Assembly: GCA_007128085.1 (NCBI GenBank)
Contig: SKYC01000184.1
Location: forward strand, 1 to 10,509
Reading direction: 5' to 3'
DNA length: 10,509 nt
DNA from: Saprospiraceae bacterium
GTDB taxonomy: Bacteria > Bacteroidota > Bacteroidia > Chitinophagales > Saprospiraceae
A program made the translations under genes and the position numbers. Shown here in pieces: positions 1 to 7,380 of this stretch (position 1 is the stretch's first letter; each line of letters starts with the position of its first letter). A model generated the notes under the pieces. The model saw nothing but the letters and a program-made list of their open reading frames with translations. It did no database searches and was not told the origin of the DNA.

Positions 1-1140
1 GCATCGGTCACGGGAATCCTGGTATTTGTGGAATCCAGTATCTCTGTTCTGACGGTCGGCACATTGTACCGTCCCATTTTTGATAAAATGAAAATTTCGC
101 GAGAAAAACTGGCCTACATTGCGGATTCCAGTTCAGCTCCGGCTTGTATATTGATCCCGCTGAATGCGTGGGGAGCCTTTATCATGGGTCTGCTGGCCGC
201 ACAGGGGTTCAGCGATCCCTTTCAAACCATGATCAGGGCCGCCATGGTAAACTTTTACGCCATTCTCGCCCTTTTGCTGGTGTTTGTTCTCATACTTACG
301 CAGTGGGATTTCGGTCCGATGAAAAAAGCGGAAAAGAGGGCGCGGGAAGAAGGAAAGTTGATGGAAGATCACGCCAGGCCGATGATCTCAGAAGAACTTA
401 CCGACATTGAGGTGAAAAAGGGAATACCGATCCGGGCATCGAACATGATCGTCCCCATCGCCATAATGGTGCTAATGATGCCCATTATGCTCGGGCTGAC
501 CGGATGGGAGTCAGCGCTTGAACAACGACCGGATGAACCCGCATTCTCAAAATTTCTCTTCGCCATCGGCCAGGGTTCAGGCTCCATAGCGGTTTTGACT
601 GCTGTAGTGGCCTCCCTTGTTTTATCTATGTTCTACTACAAGGTTCAGGGACTCTTTAACCTCGGAGAATTGGTAGACATGACGATGAAGGGAATCAGTG
701 GATTGATCCCTTTGGCTCTGTTGATGTTGTTGGCCTTTGGAATCAGTGACATCTGTCGGGAAATGCAGACGGGAGCCTATGTGGCAGATGCAGCTTCAGC
801 GCTCTTTAGTCCGGCTCTTGTACCCATGCTGGTGTTTTTGATCAGCGCATTTATAGCTTTTTCAACAGGTACCTCCTGGGGTACATTCGCCATAATGATT
901 GCCATTTCTGTACCTATGGCCGAAGCCATGGATGCACCGATGATTTTGACCATTTCTGCTGCTTTGGGAGGAGGGATTTTTGGAGACCACTGTTCTCCCA
1001 TCAGCGATACCACCATATTGTCGAGCATGGCCTCGGCTTCGGACCACATCGATCACGTGCGCACTCAATTGCCCTATGCACTCTTCGCGGGCGTACTGTC
1101 CGCCGGCATTTATCTGGGCCTGGGATTTATGTACACCTGA
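1..1140 (+). CDS. nhaC: Na+/H+ antiporter, NhaC family (5' end missing)
   Basis: This is an inner-membrane secondary transporter that exchanges Na+ for H+ and supports pH and sodium homeostasis. The frame is open from base 1 and ends at TGA 1138-1140, giving 379 visible residues. NhaC proteins are usually about 460-530 residues, so roughly the first quarter lies outside the window. The GTG at 28 is only an internal valine, not the start. Family motifs are clear: VGTLYRPIFDKMKISREKL followed by AYIADSSSAPAC near the visible N-terminus, FSTGTSWGTFAIMIAISVP in a late helix, and GDHCSPISDTTILSS followed by DHIDHVRTQLPY near the C-terminus. Several hydrophobic segments alternate with a charged cytoplasmic loop rich in Lys/Glu (about nt 315-420). 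The gene converges on the M23 peptidase gene with a 134-bp spacer. The family call is firm; the transported ion and coupling are inferred from the family. Confidence 0.9.
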   Translation, partial: ASVTGILVFVESSISVLTVGTLYRPIFDKMKISREKLAYIADSSSAPACILIPLNAWGAFIMGLLAAQGFSDPFQTMIRAAMVNFYAILALLLVFVLILTQWDFGPMKKAEKRAREEGKLMEDHARPMISEELTDIEVKKGIPIRASNMIVPIAIMVLMMPIMLGLTGWESALEQRPDEPAFSKFLFAIGQGSGSIAVLTAVVASLVLSMFYYKVQGLFNLGELVDMTMKGISGLIPLALLMLLAFGISDICREMQTGAYVADAASALFSPALVPMLVFLISAFIAFSTGTSWGTFAIMIAISVPMAEAMDAPMILTISAALGGGIFGDHCSPISDTTILSSMASASDHIDHVRTQLPYALFAGVLSAGIYLGLGFMYT

Positions 1141-1255
1141 GTTGGGTTACAGACCATGATTTAAATCTTTGTAGTTCTTAGAAGTTCAACGGGCAAAAAA
1201 TTCAGGTAAATTTACCGGCCCGGGAAGCTAAGCTATTTCTCCTGTTTCTGCCTTG

Positions 1256-1276
1256 AAAAAGCCTCGCGAAGCTTTT
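1256..1276 (-). terminator. Possible terminator of the M23 peptidase gene
   Basis: Read on the minus strand, AAAAGC pairs with GCTTTT across an 8-base spacer (TTCGCGAG), and the 3' arm runs into a five-T stretch. The hairpin overlaps the stop codon of the M23 gene (TAA at 1277-1275). The stem is short and A/T-rich, so this is a weak intrinsic terminator at best. No clear terminator was seen for nhaC in the 1141-1274 spacer; that spacer also holds a 12-bp palindrome, GGTAAATTTACC, at 1205-1216. Confidence 0.35.
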
Positions 1277-2165
1277 ATTCAAAACTAATGAAATCTTCGG
1301 GATTGACCGGTTGGCCATCCATCCACAATTCAAAGTGAAGGTGGGGGCCATCCGTTTGGGTACCCGTATTTCCAATTATGGCAATCGCCTCACCGGCCCT
1401 TACCCGGTCACCGGTTTTTTTAAAAGCGTAGGCATTGTGTTTGTAAAAACTCATAATATTGCCCTCGTGAATGATGCCCATGGAGTTGCCCGTTTGGAGG
1501 GTCCAGTCATTCATAAACACCACCCCGTCCATAATGGCTTTTACCGGGCTGTCCTTTGGGGCGATGATATCCACACCAAAGTGATCCACCGATGGATCAA
1601 AAGTCATACTGAGGATGCCTTTCAACGGTGGCACCAATTGCATGTCCATTGCATTGGAAGAGGGTTGTACATTGTCGAAACTGAGTATATCCCTCATATC
1701 GACCTCTCTTCTCAGGTAGTCGTCTTCGGGAATCCTTTCGGGGATAACCACATCGTCGGGAATTCCATTTTCATCGGAATTCTCCATACGCGTTCCCCTC
1801 AGGACATCCTCTTCCGTCTCAAATTCACCTCTGAGAATCCGACTCAATGACTCGGTGTAAATCATTTGCGCCTCCAATTCTTCGGACAGGGCGGTGACCT
1901 TCCTGTTCATTTCTATAAACTCTCTGGTTTCTGAATAATCGGCATACCCCGGCACAAAAGTCCGCAGAGGAGAGAAGATCAAAAGCGACAAAGCAATGGC
2001 GGCGGACAATATACATATGACCGATATCAATAAATACAGATTCAGCAAACTCAGATTAAATGATGTCTTCTCCTCAAGGGTTTCATTATTGAGGATGATC
2101 AGCCTGAATGGTGTTCTCAAGCTGCTGAAAAAACCCTTTTTCCGGGATGGGGAATCCTGATCCAT
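1275..2165 (-). CDS. Membrane-anchored M23 family metallopeptidase (LytM-like)
   Basis: This is a probable zinc endopeptidase, or regulator of one, acting on peptidoglycan cross-bridges in the periplasm. The 296-residue protein starts at ATG 2165; a TTG one codon upstream (2168) is a less likely start. Order of parts: a short basic cytoplasmic N-terminus, one transmembrane helix (about residues 41-66), an acidic linker with coiled-coil character (about 80-115), a low-conservation stretch to about 180, then the LytM/M23 domain (about 181-296). All zinc and catalytic positions are present: H195 and D199 in HFGVD, and H275/H277 in PHLHFEL, plus H243 in FYKHN. The domain therefore looks enzymatically competent rather than a degenerate EnvC/NlpD-type activator. 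The N-terminal layout (ILNNETLEEK, then the helix, then SPLRTFVPGYAD) is one I associate with Bacteroidota M23 proteins. It stands alone, convergent with nhaC and divergent from porW. The substrate is inferred from the family. Confidence 0.88.
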   Translation of the reverse strand: MDQDSPSRKKGFFSSLRTPFRLIILNNETLEEKTSFNLSLLNLYLLISVICILSAAIALSLLIFSPLRTFVPGYADYSETREFIEMNRKVTALSEELEAQMIYTESLSRILRGEFETEEDVLRGTRMENSDENGIPDDVVIPERIPEDDYLRREVDMRDILSFDNVQPSSNAMDMQLVPPLKGILSMTFDPSVDHFGVDIIAPKDSPVKAIMDGVVFMNDWTLQTGNSMGIIHEGNIMSFYKHNAYAFKKTGDRVRAGEAIAIIGNTGTQTDGPHLHFELWMDGQPVNPEDFISFE

Positions 2166-2249
2166 CAATTAATTGTTATAATTCGGTTTTTTAAAATAAT
2201 TTTGCAGTGCAATCGGTTTCACCTTTTTAAATTTTTATGCCTTAGGACT

Positions 2250-2258
2250 CAAAAATTA
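2250..2258 (-). promoter_or_regulatory. Possible -7 promoter element for the M23 gene
   Basis: The minus strand reads TAATTTTTG here, one base off TAnnTTTG, about 85 bases upstream of the ATG at 2165. The same nonamer occurs at comparable, closer positions upstream of gabD and tex. No convincing -33 TTTG was found at the usual spacing, and the region is AT-rich, so chance matches are likely. Confidence 0.25.
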
Positions 2259-2339
2259 AAACTTAAAAAATGAGTGTCCGGCAGTAAAAATAACGGTCAG
2301 GATCTGTTTTATCGGGCGACCTTAAAAGCCGGAGCAAAT

Positions 2340-2353
2340 TGAAATTAATTTCA
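2340..2353. repeat. 14-bp perfect palindrome TGAAATTAATTTCA
   Basis: The sequence TGAAATTAATTTCA is identical to its reverse complement. It sits near the middle of the divergent spacer, between the two copies of the 12-bp inverted repeat. Symmetric sites of this length in a divergent promoter region can be operators for dimeric regulators. No regulator gene is present nearby, and the A/T-rich content raises the chance of a random palindrome. Confidence 0.35.
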
Positions 2354-2611
2354 CGGTTTTCTGTTATATATCATCAACTGGCTGACTGCAAAATTACTGC
2401 AAAGTAAAAGCTATTAATTGTATAACTGAAATGACGGCTAATAATTTTAAGGTGAAATGCGTTTTTTAGTGAACAGGCAGATTATTTAAAAGAATTCACT
2501 CGCCAAACATTCCGGCTAAAAGGGTCGGTTTTACAGTGATGGTTTCTGATGTTTTTTACCTGTGATAAAAAATACAGGCACGAGAAATGATGCCGGGAAA
2601 AATTTTAATGA

Positions 2612-5599
2612 ATGATAAAAATCCTCCAAAGAAAAGTAAGTGTTGTTCTCCTGGGACTGGTTTTTTTGCTATCCATTCCTTCGTGCACCTCTTATAAAAA
2701 GAAAGGGGAATTGTCCAAGGTTGGCCAAATGTACGAGAACATGACGGCCTATTACAACGGCTACTTCAATGCCAATGAACTGTACGAAGAATCCATCCGC
2801 AATATCGAGAGATCGCACAGAGACAATTACAATCAAATTTTACCCATCTTCCCCTATCAGGCCGCTGAAAACGTCGAGTCTGAACACGCCAATCTGGAGC
2901 TGGCCATGGAGAAAGTTTCAAAAGTGGTTGCTCTGAGAAGAGCCAGTGACTGGACCGATGATTGTTACCTGATGCTGGCCAAGTGTCAATACGTAAAAAA
3001 GGATTACGAGTCGGCGGAAAAAACCCTGAATTACCTGGTTCACTATTTTGATCCCAATCAAGGGTCGGGGCCGGAAAAAGTAACGGAAACAAGGTCCAGA
3101 ACTGCATACAACCGGGATGTTGAAATCCGGCAACGACAAAACAGAAGACAGGTAGAGAGGGAGAGAAGACAAAACAGGAGACAAGCAGAAAGAGAGAGGA
3201 GACAAGCCAGAAGGGAAGCGGAGAGAAAACGACAGCAGGCGCAGAGAGATCGGCAAAGAGGCCGCACTCCCACCCGCACAGAAAGATCCTCAGAAAGGGA
3301 TCAGGTAGCAAAAGACACGAGTAGTACGGAAAGCAGGCAGCGCACTGCCCCCCAACCGACCTCCACTCAACAGGAGGACAAGACCGTAGCCACCGGTCTA
3401 TTTGAAAGATCGCCCGCCTACAATGAGGCGAGAATCTGGATGGCAAAAAACTATATCGAGAGGGATCAATACAGCAGGGCCACAACCAACCTCCAACAGG
3501 TATTGGGGGTACAAGAGTTGTCCGATGAATTGAGGGCAAAAGCCAATCTGGTTGAAGCCCACCTTCAAATATCGCGCTCTGAATACACCCATGCCATTGA
3601 GCCACTCGAAAGGGCTATCGATCTCACCCGGGATCGTCAAAAGCGCGCCAGGTATTCTTTTATTCTGGGGCAGTTGTACCAGAAACAAGGCAACCTCAGA
3701 ATTGCCGCCACCCATTTCGAAAATGCAGCGGGATGGACCAACGACTTTGAGCTGGAATTCAATGCAAACCTAAACCTGGCGCTATCCACGCAAAGCAGTT
3801 ATGACGGATCCCTGAGTCAATTGGAACGCTTTGCCCGCGATCGAAAAAACGTTAACTTCAGAGATAAAATTTATTACACCATCGGGATGCTGCACCTCAA
3901 TGAAGGGAATGACATCGAAGCCATGGAAGCATTTGAACAGGCCCTTGAATACGATTCCGGCAATAGGTACCAGGAAAGAGAAGTCCTTTATTCCCTGGCC
4001 AACATCCACCTGCAGCAAGAAAATTTCGCCGAGGCAGCTACTTATTTTGAACGCACCAAATCCGTAATGCCTCAAACCGACGAGAGATACAGAGAAGTCG
4101 ATCGCATGGCGGGATCCCTGGCCGAATTGGCCCGTTATTTTGAAAAACTCAACATCAATGATAGCTTGCTGATCGTAGCTCAATGGCCTGAAGAAAAGCA
4201 GAGAAAATGGGCCGAACGACAATTTGCCCGCGAGAGAGCCGCTCAGGAAGCAGAGCGCGCAGCCTCAGGCCCGGTGGCCACTAGAGAAAGTCGGGGTGCT
4301 GACGAGGGCACCGGATCCCTCGGACTTGGCGGAGGAAGAATGGGCGCAACTCCGCCCGGAAGGGGTGGACCGAGAGCCGGTCAACTGGAATCCAATTTCT
4401 TTGCCTACGATGACCGTCAGGTCAGAAGGGGAAAAAGAGAATTCGAACGAAAGTTTGGGAATAGGGAGCTGGTAGATGACTGGAGGCGTTCAAACAGCCG
4501 CTTTTATCAGTCACAAACCGGTGCGGGGGTAGCCGAAGCGGAATACATCCCGGAGAGGATTGTACCCGAGTCTAAAATTGAAGAATATCTGAACAAGCTG
4601 CCCAAAACAGAAGCGGAGAAGATGATCGCCAAACAGGGAGTGATTGATGCCCTGTTTTACCTTGGGGTCATTTTCAGAGAAAAAATGGAGAACTATCGCA
4701 CTTCTGCAGAGTACCTCGAAAGACTCACCACTGAATTCGAGAGAAGCAGCCATGAACTGGAAGGCCTTTACTACCTCTATCTCGATTACCGGGATTTGGG
4801 TATGGAAGAGGAGAAAAAAGCCGTTCAAAACAAAATAATCAGGGTGTACCCCAACTCCAAATACGCCATGATTCTGAGAGACCCCAGCAATATGGAAGTA
4901 CTCAGGGAGGAAGAAAACCGACTTCAGAATTATTACAAAACCATTTACAGTCATTTTGAAAAGGGAGACCACCAGGAGGTTCAAAAGAGAATCACCCGTT
5001 CCGTGGAACTCTTTGGCAGCGATCACGAATTCAGTTCTAAAATTGCCCTACTCAATGCAATGAGTAAGGGAAGTATCCACGGAAAAGAGGTCTATGTAGA
5101 ACAGCTCCGGGAAATGATCGCCCAGCACCCCAACACTGCTGAAGAAACCAGAGCACGGGAAATTTTGAGGTTTTTGCAGGGAGATTCCGGTGCTTTTGAA
5201 AGGTACAGTGGAGAGGTGGAAACCGACCAGTTCGTTGCAGAGCCCGATAAAATGCACTACGTAATTGTCATTCTCCACAATTCGCGAGAGGTGCCCCTAA
5301 ATGAAGCGCAGGCAAAAATATCGGAGTTCAATCAAAAGTACTACAAGCTCGCCGGTTTAAGGATTTCTAACCACTTTTTGGATTCACAGGCCGGTATTCC
5401 TCTGATTTTGCTCAGAAGTTTTAATGACAAAGACCAGGGGATGAGGTATATCAACGACGCTCGCAGTCTGAGTGAAGAATTTCTTCCGAGGGGAGCAGAT
5501 TTTGAGTTGTACCCCATCACGCAGAGAAATTACCGGGAAATACTCAGAGAGCGAAGTGTGGTAAACTACAAAGCTTTTTTTGAACAAAACTACAAGTGA
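2612..5599 (+). CDS. porW: PorW/SprE-like TPR lipoprotein of the type IX secretion system
   Basis: PorW (SprE in gliding flavobacteria) is a lipoprotein needed for T9SS secretion and gliding. The 995-residue protein starts at ATG 2612 with a lipoprotein signal peptide: basic start, hydrophobic core, then SIPSC, making C25 the lipidated residue. The residues after it (TSYKKKGE) lack the acidic surface-export signal, so a periplasm-facing location is inferred. Next come the family's N-terminal TPR region (MYENMTAYYNGYFNANELYEE in two pieces around residues 39-60; DWTDDCYLMLAKCQYVKKDY), a basic repeat insert (about 165-260), further TPRs (about 270-520), a charged then Gly/Arg-rich linker (about 527-590), the block FFAYDDRQVRRGKREF plus ERKFGNRELVDDWRRSN (596-628), typical of this family, more TPR-like helices (about 640-860), and a conserved C-terminal domain (about 881-995: HYVIVILHN, ISEFNQKYY, LRISNHFLD, LLRSF, ending YKAFFEQNY). 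It is a single gene divergent from the M23 peptidase and convergent with gabD. The family call rests on remembered motifs rather than alignment. Confidence 0.82.
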   Translation: MIKILQRKVSVVLLGLVFLLSIPSCTSYKKKGELSKVGQMYENMTAYYNGYFNANELYEESIRNIERSHRDNYNQILPIFPYQAAENVESEHANLELAMEKVSKVVALRRASDWTDDCYLMLAKCQYVKKDYESAEKTLNYLVHYFDPNQGSGPEKVTETRSRTAYNRDVEIRQRQNRRQVERERRQNRRQAERERRQARREAERKRQQAQRDRQRGRTPTRTERSSERDQVAKDTSSTESRQRTAPQPTSTQQEDKTVATGLFERSPAYNEARIWMAKNYIERDQYSRATTNLQQVLGVQELSDELRAKANLVEAHLQISRSEYTHAIEPLERAIDLTRDRQKRARYSFILGQLYQKQGNLRIAATHFENAAGWTNDFELEFNANLNLALSTQSSYDGSLSQLERFARDRKNVNFRDKIYYTIGMLHLNEGNDIEAMEAFEQALEYDSGNRYQEREVLYSLANIHLQQENFAEAATYFERTKSVMPQTDERYREVDRMAGSLAELARYFEKLNINDSLLIVAQWPEEKQRKWAERQFARERAAQEAERAASGPVATRESRGADEGTGSLGLGGGRMGATPPGRGGPRAGQLESNFFAYDDRQVRRGKREFERKFGNRELVDDWRRSNSRFYQSQTGAGVAEAEYIPERIVPESKIEEYLNKLPKTEAEKMIAKQGVIDALFYLGVIFREKMENYRTSAEYLERLTTEFERSSHELEGLYYLYLDYRDLGMEEEKKAVQNKIIRVYPNSKYAMILRDPSNMEVLREEENRLQNYYKTIYSHFEKGDHQEVQKRITRSVELFGSDHEFSSKIALLNAMSKGSIHGKEVYVEQLREMIAQHPNTAEETRAREILRFLQGDSGAFERYSGEVETDQFVAEPDKMHYVIVILHNSREVPLNEAQAKISEFNQKYYKLAGLRISNHFLDSQAGIPLILLRSFNDKDQGMRYINDARSLSEEFLPRGADFELYPITQRNYREILRERSVVNYKAFFEQNYK
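3134..3265 (+). repeat. 33-bp degenerate tandem repeats coding an Arg/Gln/Glu 11-residue repeat
   Basis: Four consecutive 33-base units encode RQNRRQVERER (residues 175-185), RQNRRQAERER (186-196), RQARREAERKR (197-207) and a decayed unit QQAQRDRQRGR (208-218). Units 1 and 2 match at 10 of 11 residues, though the DNA has diverged by several silent changes, so the repeat is maintained at protein level or is old. An 11-residue period with this composition suggests one long charged helix (single alpha-helix or coiled coil). It is followed by a Ser/Thr/Gln/Pro-rich disordered stretch up to about residue 260. It lies between TPR blocks of the PorW-like protein. Confidence 0.85.
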
Positions 5600-5626
5600 G
5601 GCATCACCGAATAATACTGGTTGAAA

Positions 5627-5641
5627 GGAAAACCCTTTTCC
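5627..5641. terminator. Small hairpin between convergent porW and gabD
   Basis: GGAAAA (5627-5632) pairs with TTTTCC (5636-5641) around a CCC loop in the 67-bp spacer between the two stop codons. On the minus strand the stem is followed by TTTC, which could help stop gabD transcription. On the plus strand there is no T-tract directly after it. The call is weak; the short stem and tight loop make it marginal. Confidence 0.25.
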
Positions 5642-5666
5642 CGTGACTATTTCGGAAGTTGGAGTT

Positions 5667-7121
5667 CTACTTTTTTATTCCGCCAAAACTCATGTATTTA
5701 ATTTCCATGTACTCCTCCAATCCATAGCGACTGCCCTCTCTGCCAATACCACTTTCCTTGATTCCACCAAATGGAGCGGAGGCATCGGAAATAAATCCTG
5801 AATTGACGCCCACCATTCCATACTCCAGCTCCTCGGCGCATATCCAGCACCTGGAGATATCTCTGGAGTAAAAATAGGCAGCCAGTCCGGACTGGGTATC
5901 GTTGGCCTGTTCAATCACCCGCCGGCCATCTTTAAAAGAACTGACCGCAGCCACGGGACCGAAAATTTCTTCCTTAAACACCCGCATTTCCTCCGTACAA
6001 TTTTCTAAAATCACCGGGGGGTAAAACAAACTTCCATCCGCCTCCTGTTGACCTCTGTATCTCAGCCTGGCACCCTTTTCCAGGGCCTCTTCTACCATTT
6101 CACTTGCCTTTTTACAAGCGGCTTTATTGATCAGAGGCCCCAAATCAGATTGAGATTCCATGCCGGGACCGACTTTCAACTCCCTCACCTTTTTTTCAAA
6201 CAATTCCATAAATTCACCGTAGATCGACTCGTGGAGAAAAATTCTATTGGCGGCTATGCAGGCTTGTCCGTTGTTCCTGAACTTGGCGGTCATCAGGCCG
6301 CTGACCGCTCTTTTAATGTCGGCGTCTTCAAAGACAATAAAAGGTGCATTGCCCCCCAATTCCAGGGATATTTTCTTCACCGTTTTTGCAGCGGCTGCCA
6401 TCAATTTCTTTCCAACTGGGATCGAACCAGTAAAGGAAATCTTCCGCACCTCCGAATCCTCAAATACCGCCTTTGAAAATTCCTCTGGATCTGTTGGAGT
6501 CACTACATTTACCACCCCTTTCGGTATTCCTGCCTCCTCGGCCAGTGAGGCCAGAGCCAGTGCCGACAAGGGAGTCTCTTCCGATGGTTTGACCACCACC
6601 GTGCAACCGGCCGCGAGGGCGGGCGCCAATTTACGGGTGATCATGGCCGAGGGAAAATTCCAGGGTGTAATAGCAGCCACCACCCCCACCGACTGCCGAA
6701 TGGTAACAAATCTGGATGAAGCGGCAGGTGCCGGTATGGTCTCACCGTAGGCCCGGATTCCCTCCTCCGCAAACCATCGAATAAAAGAAGAAGAATAGGT
6801 AATTTCTCCTTTGGCTTCCGAGAGCGGTTTTCCTTGCTCCATCGTCATGATCATCGCCAGGTCATTGCGTCTCTCCTTCACCAGAGAGAACCACTTTTTC
6901 ATCAGTCGACTCCGGTCATAGGCAGTCCTATCCCGCCAGGAGGCCAGGGCAGCATGTGCCCTGTCAATGGATGACTTACAATCCCGGTAGCCAAAGTTCT
7001 TTATTTTGGCGATAAGCTGTTGGTTGGCAGGATTCGTCACTTCCAGTGCATCCTGTTCATCCGAACTCTCCCAATAGGTCTCTGCCAATTCCTTCCAATT
7101 CCGATGCTCATTGTACTTCAT
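5667..7121 (-). CDS. gabD: Succinate-semialdehyde dehydrogenase (aldehyde dehydrogenase family)
   Basis: This cytosolic enzyme oxidises succinate semialdehyde to succinate, feeding the TCA cycle from GABA or related 4-carbon compounds. At 484 residues it matches the usual GabD length (about 480). It is a complete aldehyde dehydrogenase: ITPWNFP with N155, K178 in VVVKPSEETP, the Rossmann segment SFTGSIPVGKKL (229-240), general base E254 in LELGGNAP, catalytic cysteine C288 in FRNNGQACIAANR, EEIFGPV (384-390), and the C-terminal ESGIGREGSRYGLEEYMEIKY (in two parts, 456-476) typical of SSADH. E181 sits where E. coli GabD has a serine that contacts the NADP phosphate, so NAD+ preference is inferred. 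The second cysteine of the human-type C-x-C redox switch is absent (Ala at 290). The start is ATG 7121, and the stop is TAG 5669-5667. No gabT lies nearby, so the physiological semialdehyde is uncertain; a related short-chain semialdehyde is the main alternative. Confidence 0.87.
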   Translation of the reverse strand: MKYNEHRNWKELAETYWESSDEQDALEVTNPANQQLIAKIKNFGYRDCKSSIDRAHAALASWRDRTAYDRSRLMKKWFSLVKERRNDLAMIMTMEQGKPLSEAKGEITYSSSFIRWFAEEGIRAYGETIPAPAASSRFVTIRQSVGVVAAITPWNFPSAMITRKLAPALAAGCTVVVKPSEETPLSALALASLAEEAGIPKGVVNVVTPTDPEEFSKAVFEDSEVRKISFTGSIPVGKKLMAAAAKTVKKISLELGGNAPFIVFEDADIKRAVSGLMTAKFRNNGQACIAANRIFLHESIYGEFMELFEKKVRELKVGPGMESQSDLGPLINKAACKKASEMVEEALEKGARLRYRGQQEADGSLFYPPVILENCTEEMRVFKEEIFGPVAAVSSFKDGRRVIEQANDTQSGLAAYFYSRDISRCWICAEELEYGMVGVNSGFISDASAPFGGIKESGIGREGSRYGLEEYMEIKYMSFGGIKK

Positions 7122-7156
7122 ATTCGTTTTTTTACTTTTATCTTCAACTGTCGACG

Positions 7157-7165
7157 CAAAAATTA
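7157..7165 (-). promoter_or_regulatory. Possible -7 promoter element for gabD
   Basis: The minus strand reads TAATTTTTG, one base off TAnnTTTG, 36 bases before the gabD ATG. A start point about 7 bases downstream would give a leader near 30 nt. A perfect TAnnTTTG (TACTTTTG) also exists further upstream at 7331-7324 on the minus strand. No clear -33 box was seen for either. The identical nonamer at nearly the same distance before tex is the main support. Confidence 0.4.
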
Positions 7166-7341
7166 ACCCTTTTAAACCACTACTTTATTTTCTTCCACTT
7201 GCAGTCATTGATTTCCTCCCATTCTTTTCCGCTCGCGATCATAAAAAAGATTTACATGTTAACAAACTCCTAAATCAGGGGTTGAAAATGAAAGGAGTTA
7301 AAAAATTCTGGTTTTAATTATACCAAAAGTAAAAATAAATT

Positions 7342-7349
7342 TATATTTA
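7342..7349 (+). promoter_or_regulatory. Possible -7 promoter element for the T9SS cargo gene
   Basis: TATATTTA matches TAnnTTTG at seven of eight positions and ends 31 bases before the ATG at 7381, the same spacing as the -7-like boxes before gabD and tex. No TTTG at the -33 position was found. The rest of the 259-bp spacer (7122-7380) is AT-rich and holds no credible gene. Confidence 0.35.
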
Positions 7350-7380
7350 CAGTATTGTTTAACTTTTAAATAAAACCACA

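Larger units (their letters stand above)
2197..2396. repeat. 12-bp perfect inverted repeat TAATTTTGCAGT with promoter-like cores
   Basis: The left copy TAATTTTGCAGT lies at 2197-2208 on the plus strand. The right copy is its exact reverse complement, ACTGCAAAATTA, at 2385-2396. Each begins with a perfect match to the Bacteroidota -7 consensus TAnnTTTG. The left copy has a TTG at 2173-2175, 21 bases upstream, a reasonable -33 element for reading toward porW. The right copy, reading toward the M23 gene, has no good -33 match. A third partial copy, ACTGCAAA, follows at 2396-2403. The copies could be two promoters facing each other or two sites for a regulator; the sequence alone does not decide. 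Confidence 0.4.
2166..2611. other. AT-rich divergent spacer between the M23 gene and porW
   Basis: This is the largest gap between genes in the window, and I see no credible protein gene in it. It holds a 12-bp inverted repeat with -7-like cores (2197-2208 and 2385-2396), a -7-like box facing the M23 gene (2250-2258), a 14-bp palindrome (2340-2353), an 8-bp direct repeat ACTGCAAA (2385-2392 and 2396-2403), and a small A/T hairpin just before porW (TTTTTTA 2552-2558 pairing with TAAAAAA 2566-2572, overlapping an alternative CCTGT/ACAGG stem at 2559-2578). The spacer must carry the start signals for both flanking genes, and is long for that purpose. A small RNA or leader is possible but no known riboswitch fold was recognised. 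Confidence 0.6.

Noticed and set aside
28..1140. A full-length antiporter starting at GTG 28
   Set aside because: The frame is open to base 1 with family-like residues upstream (ASVTGILVF), and the product would be far shorter than NhaC proteins.
1311..1850. A 179-codon plus-strand open frame opposite the M23 gene
   Set aside because: It overlaps the conserved catalytic domain on the other strand and its translation has no recognisable domain or start signal.
3134..3265. CRISPR-like or intergenic tandem repeat
   Set aside because: The repeats are contiguous, without spacers, in frame inside porW, and vary at silent positions, so they encode a protein repeat.
2766..3605. A 279-codon open frame antisense to porW
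   Set aside because: It lies wholly inside the strongly supported porW frame, gives a Cys/Trp/Pro-rich low-complexity translation typical of antisense shadows, and has no family motif.
7046..7317. Short plus-strand frames (68-75 codons) across the gabD start and the following spacer
   Set aside because: They overlap the start of gabD and are AT-rich with Phe/Leu/Ser-biased composition; no initiation signal or conserved pattern was seen.
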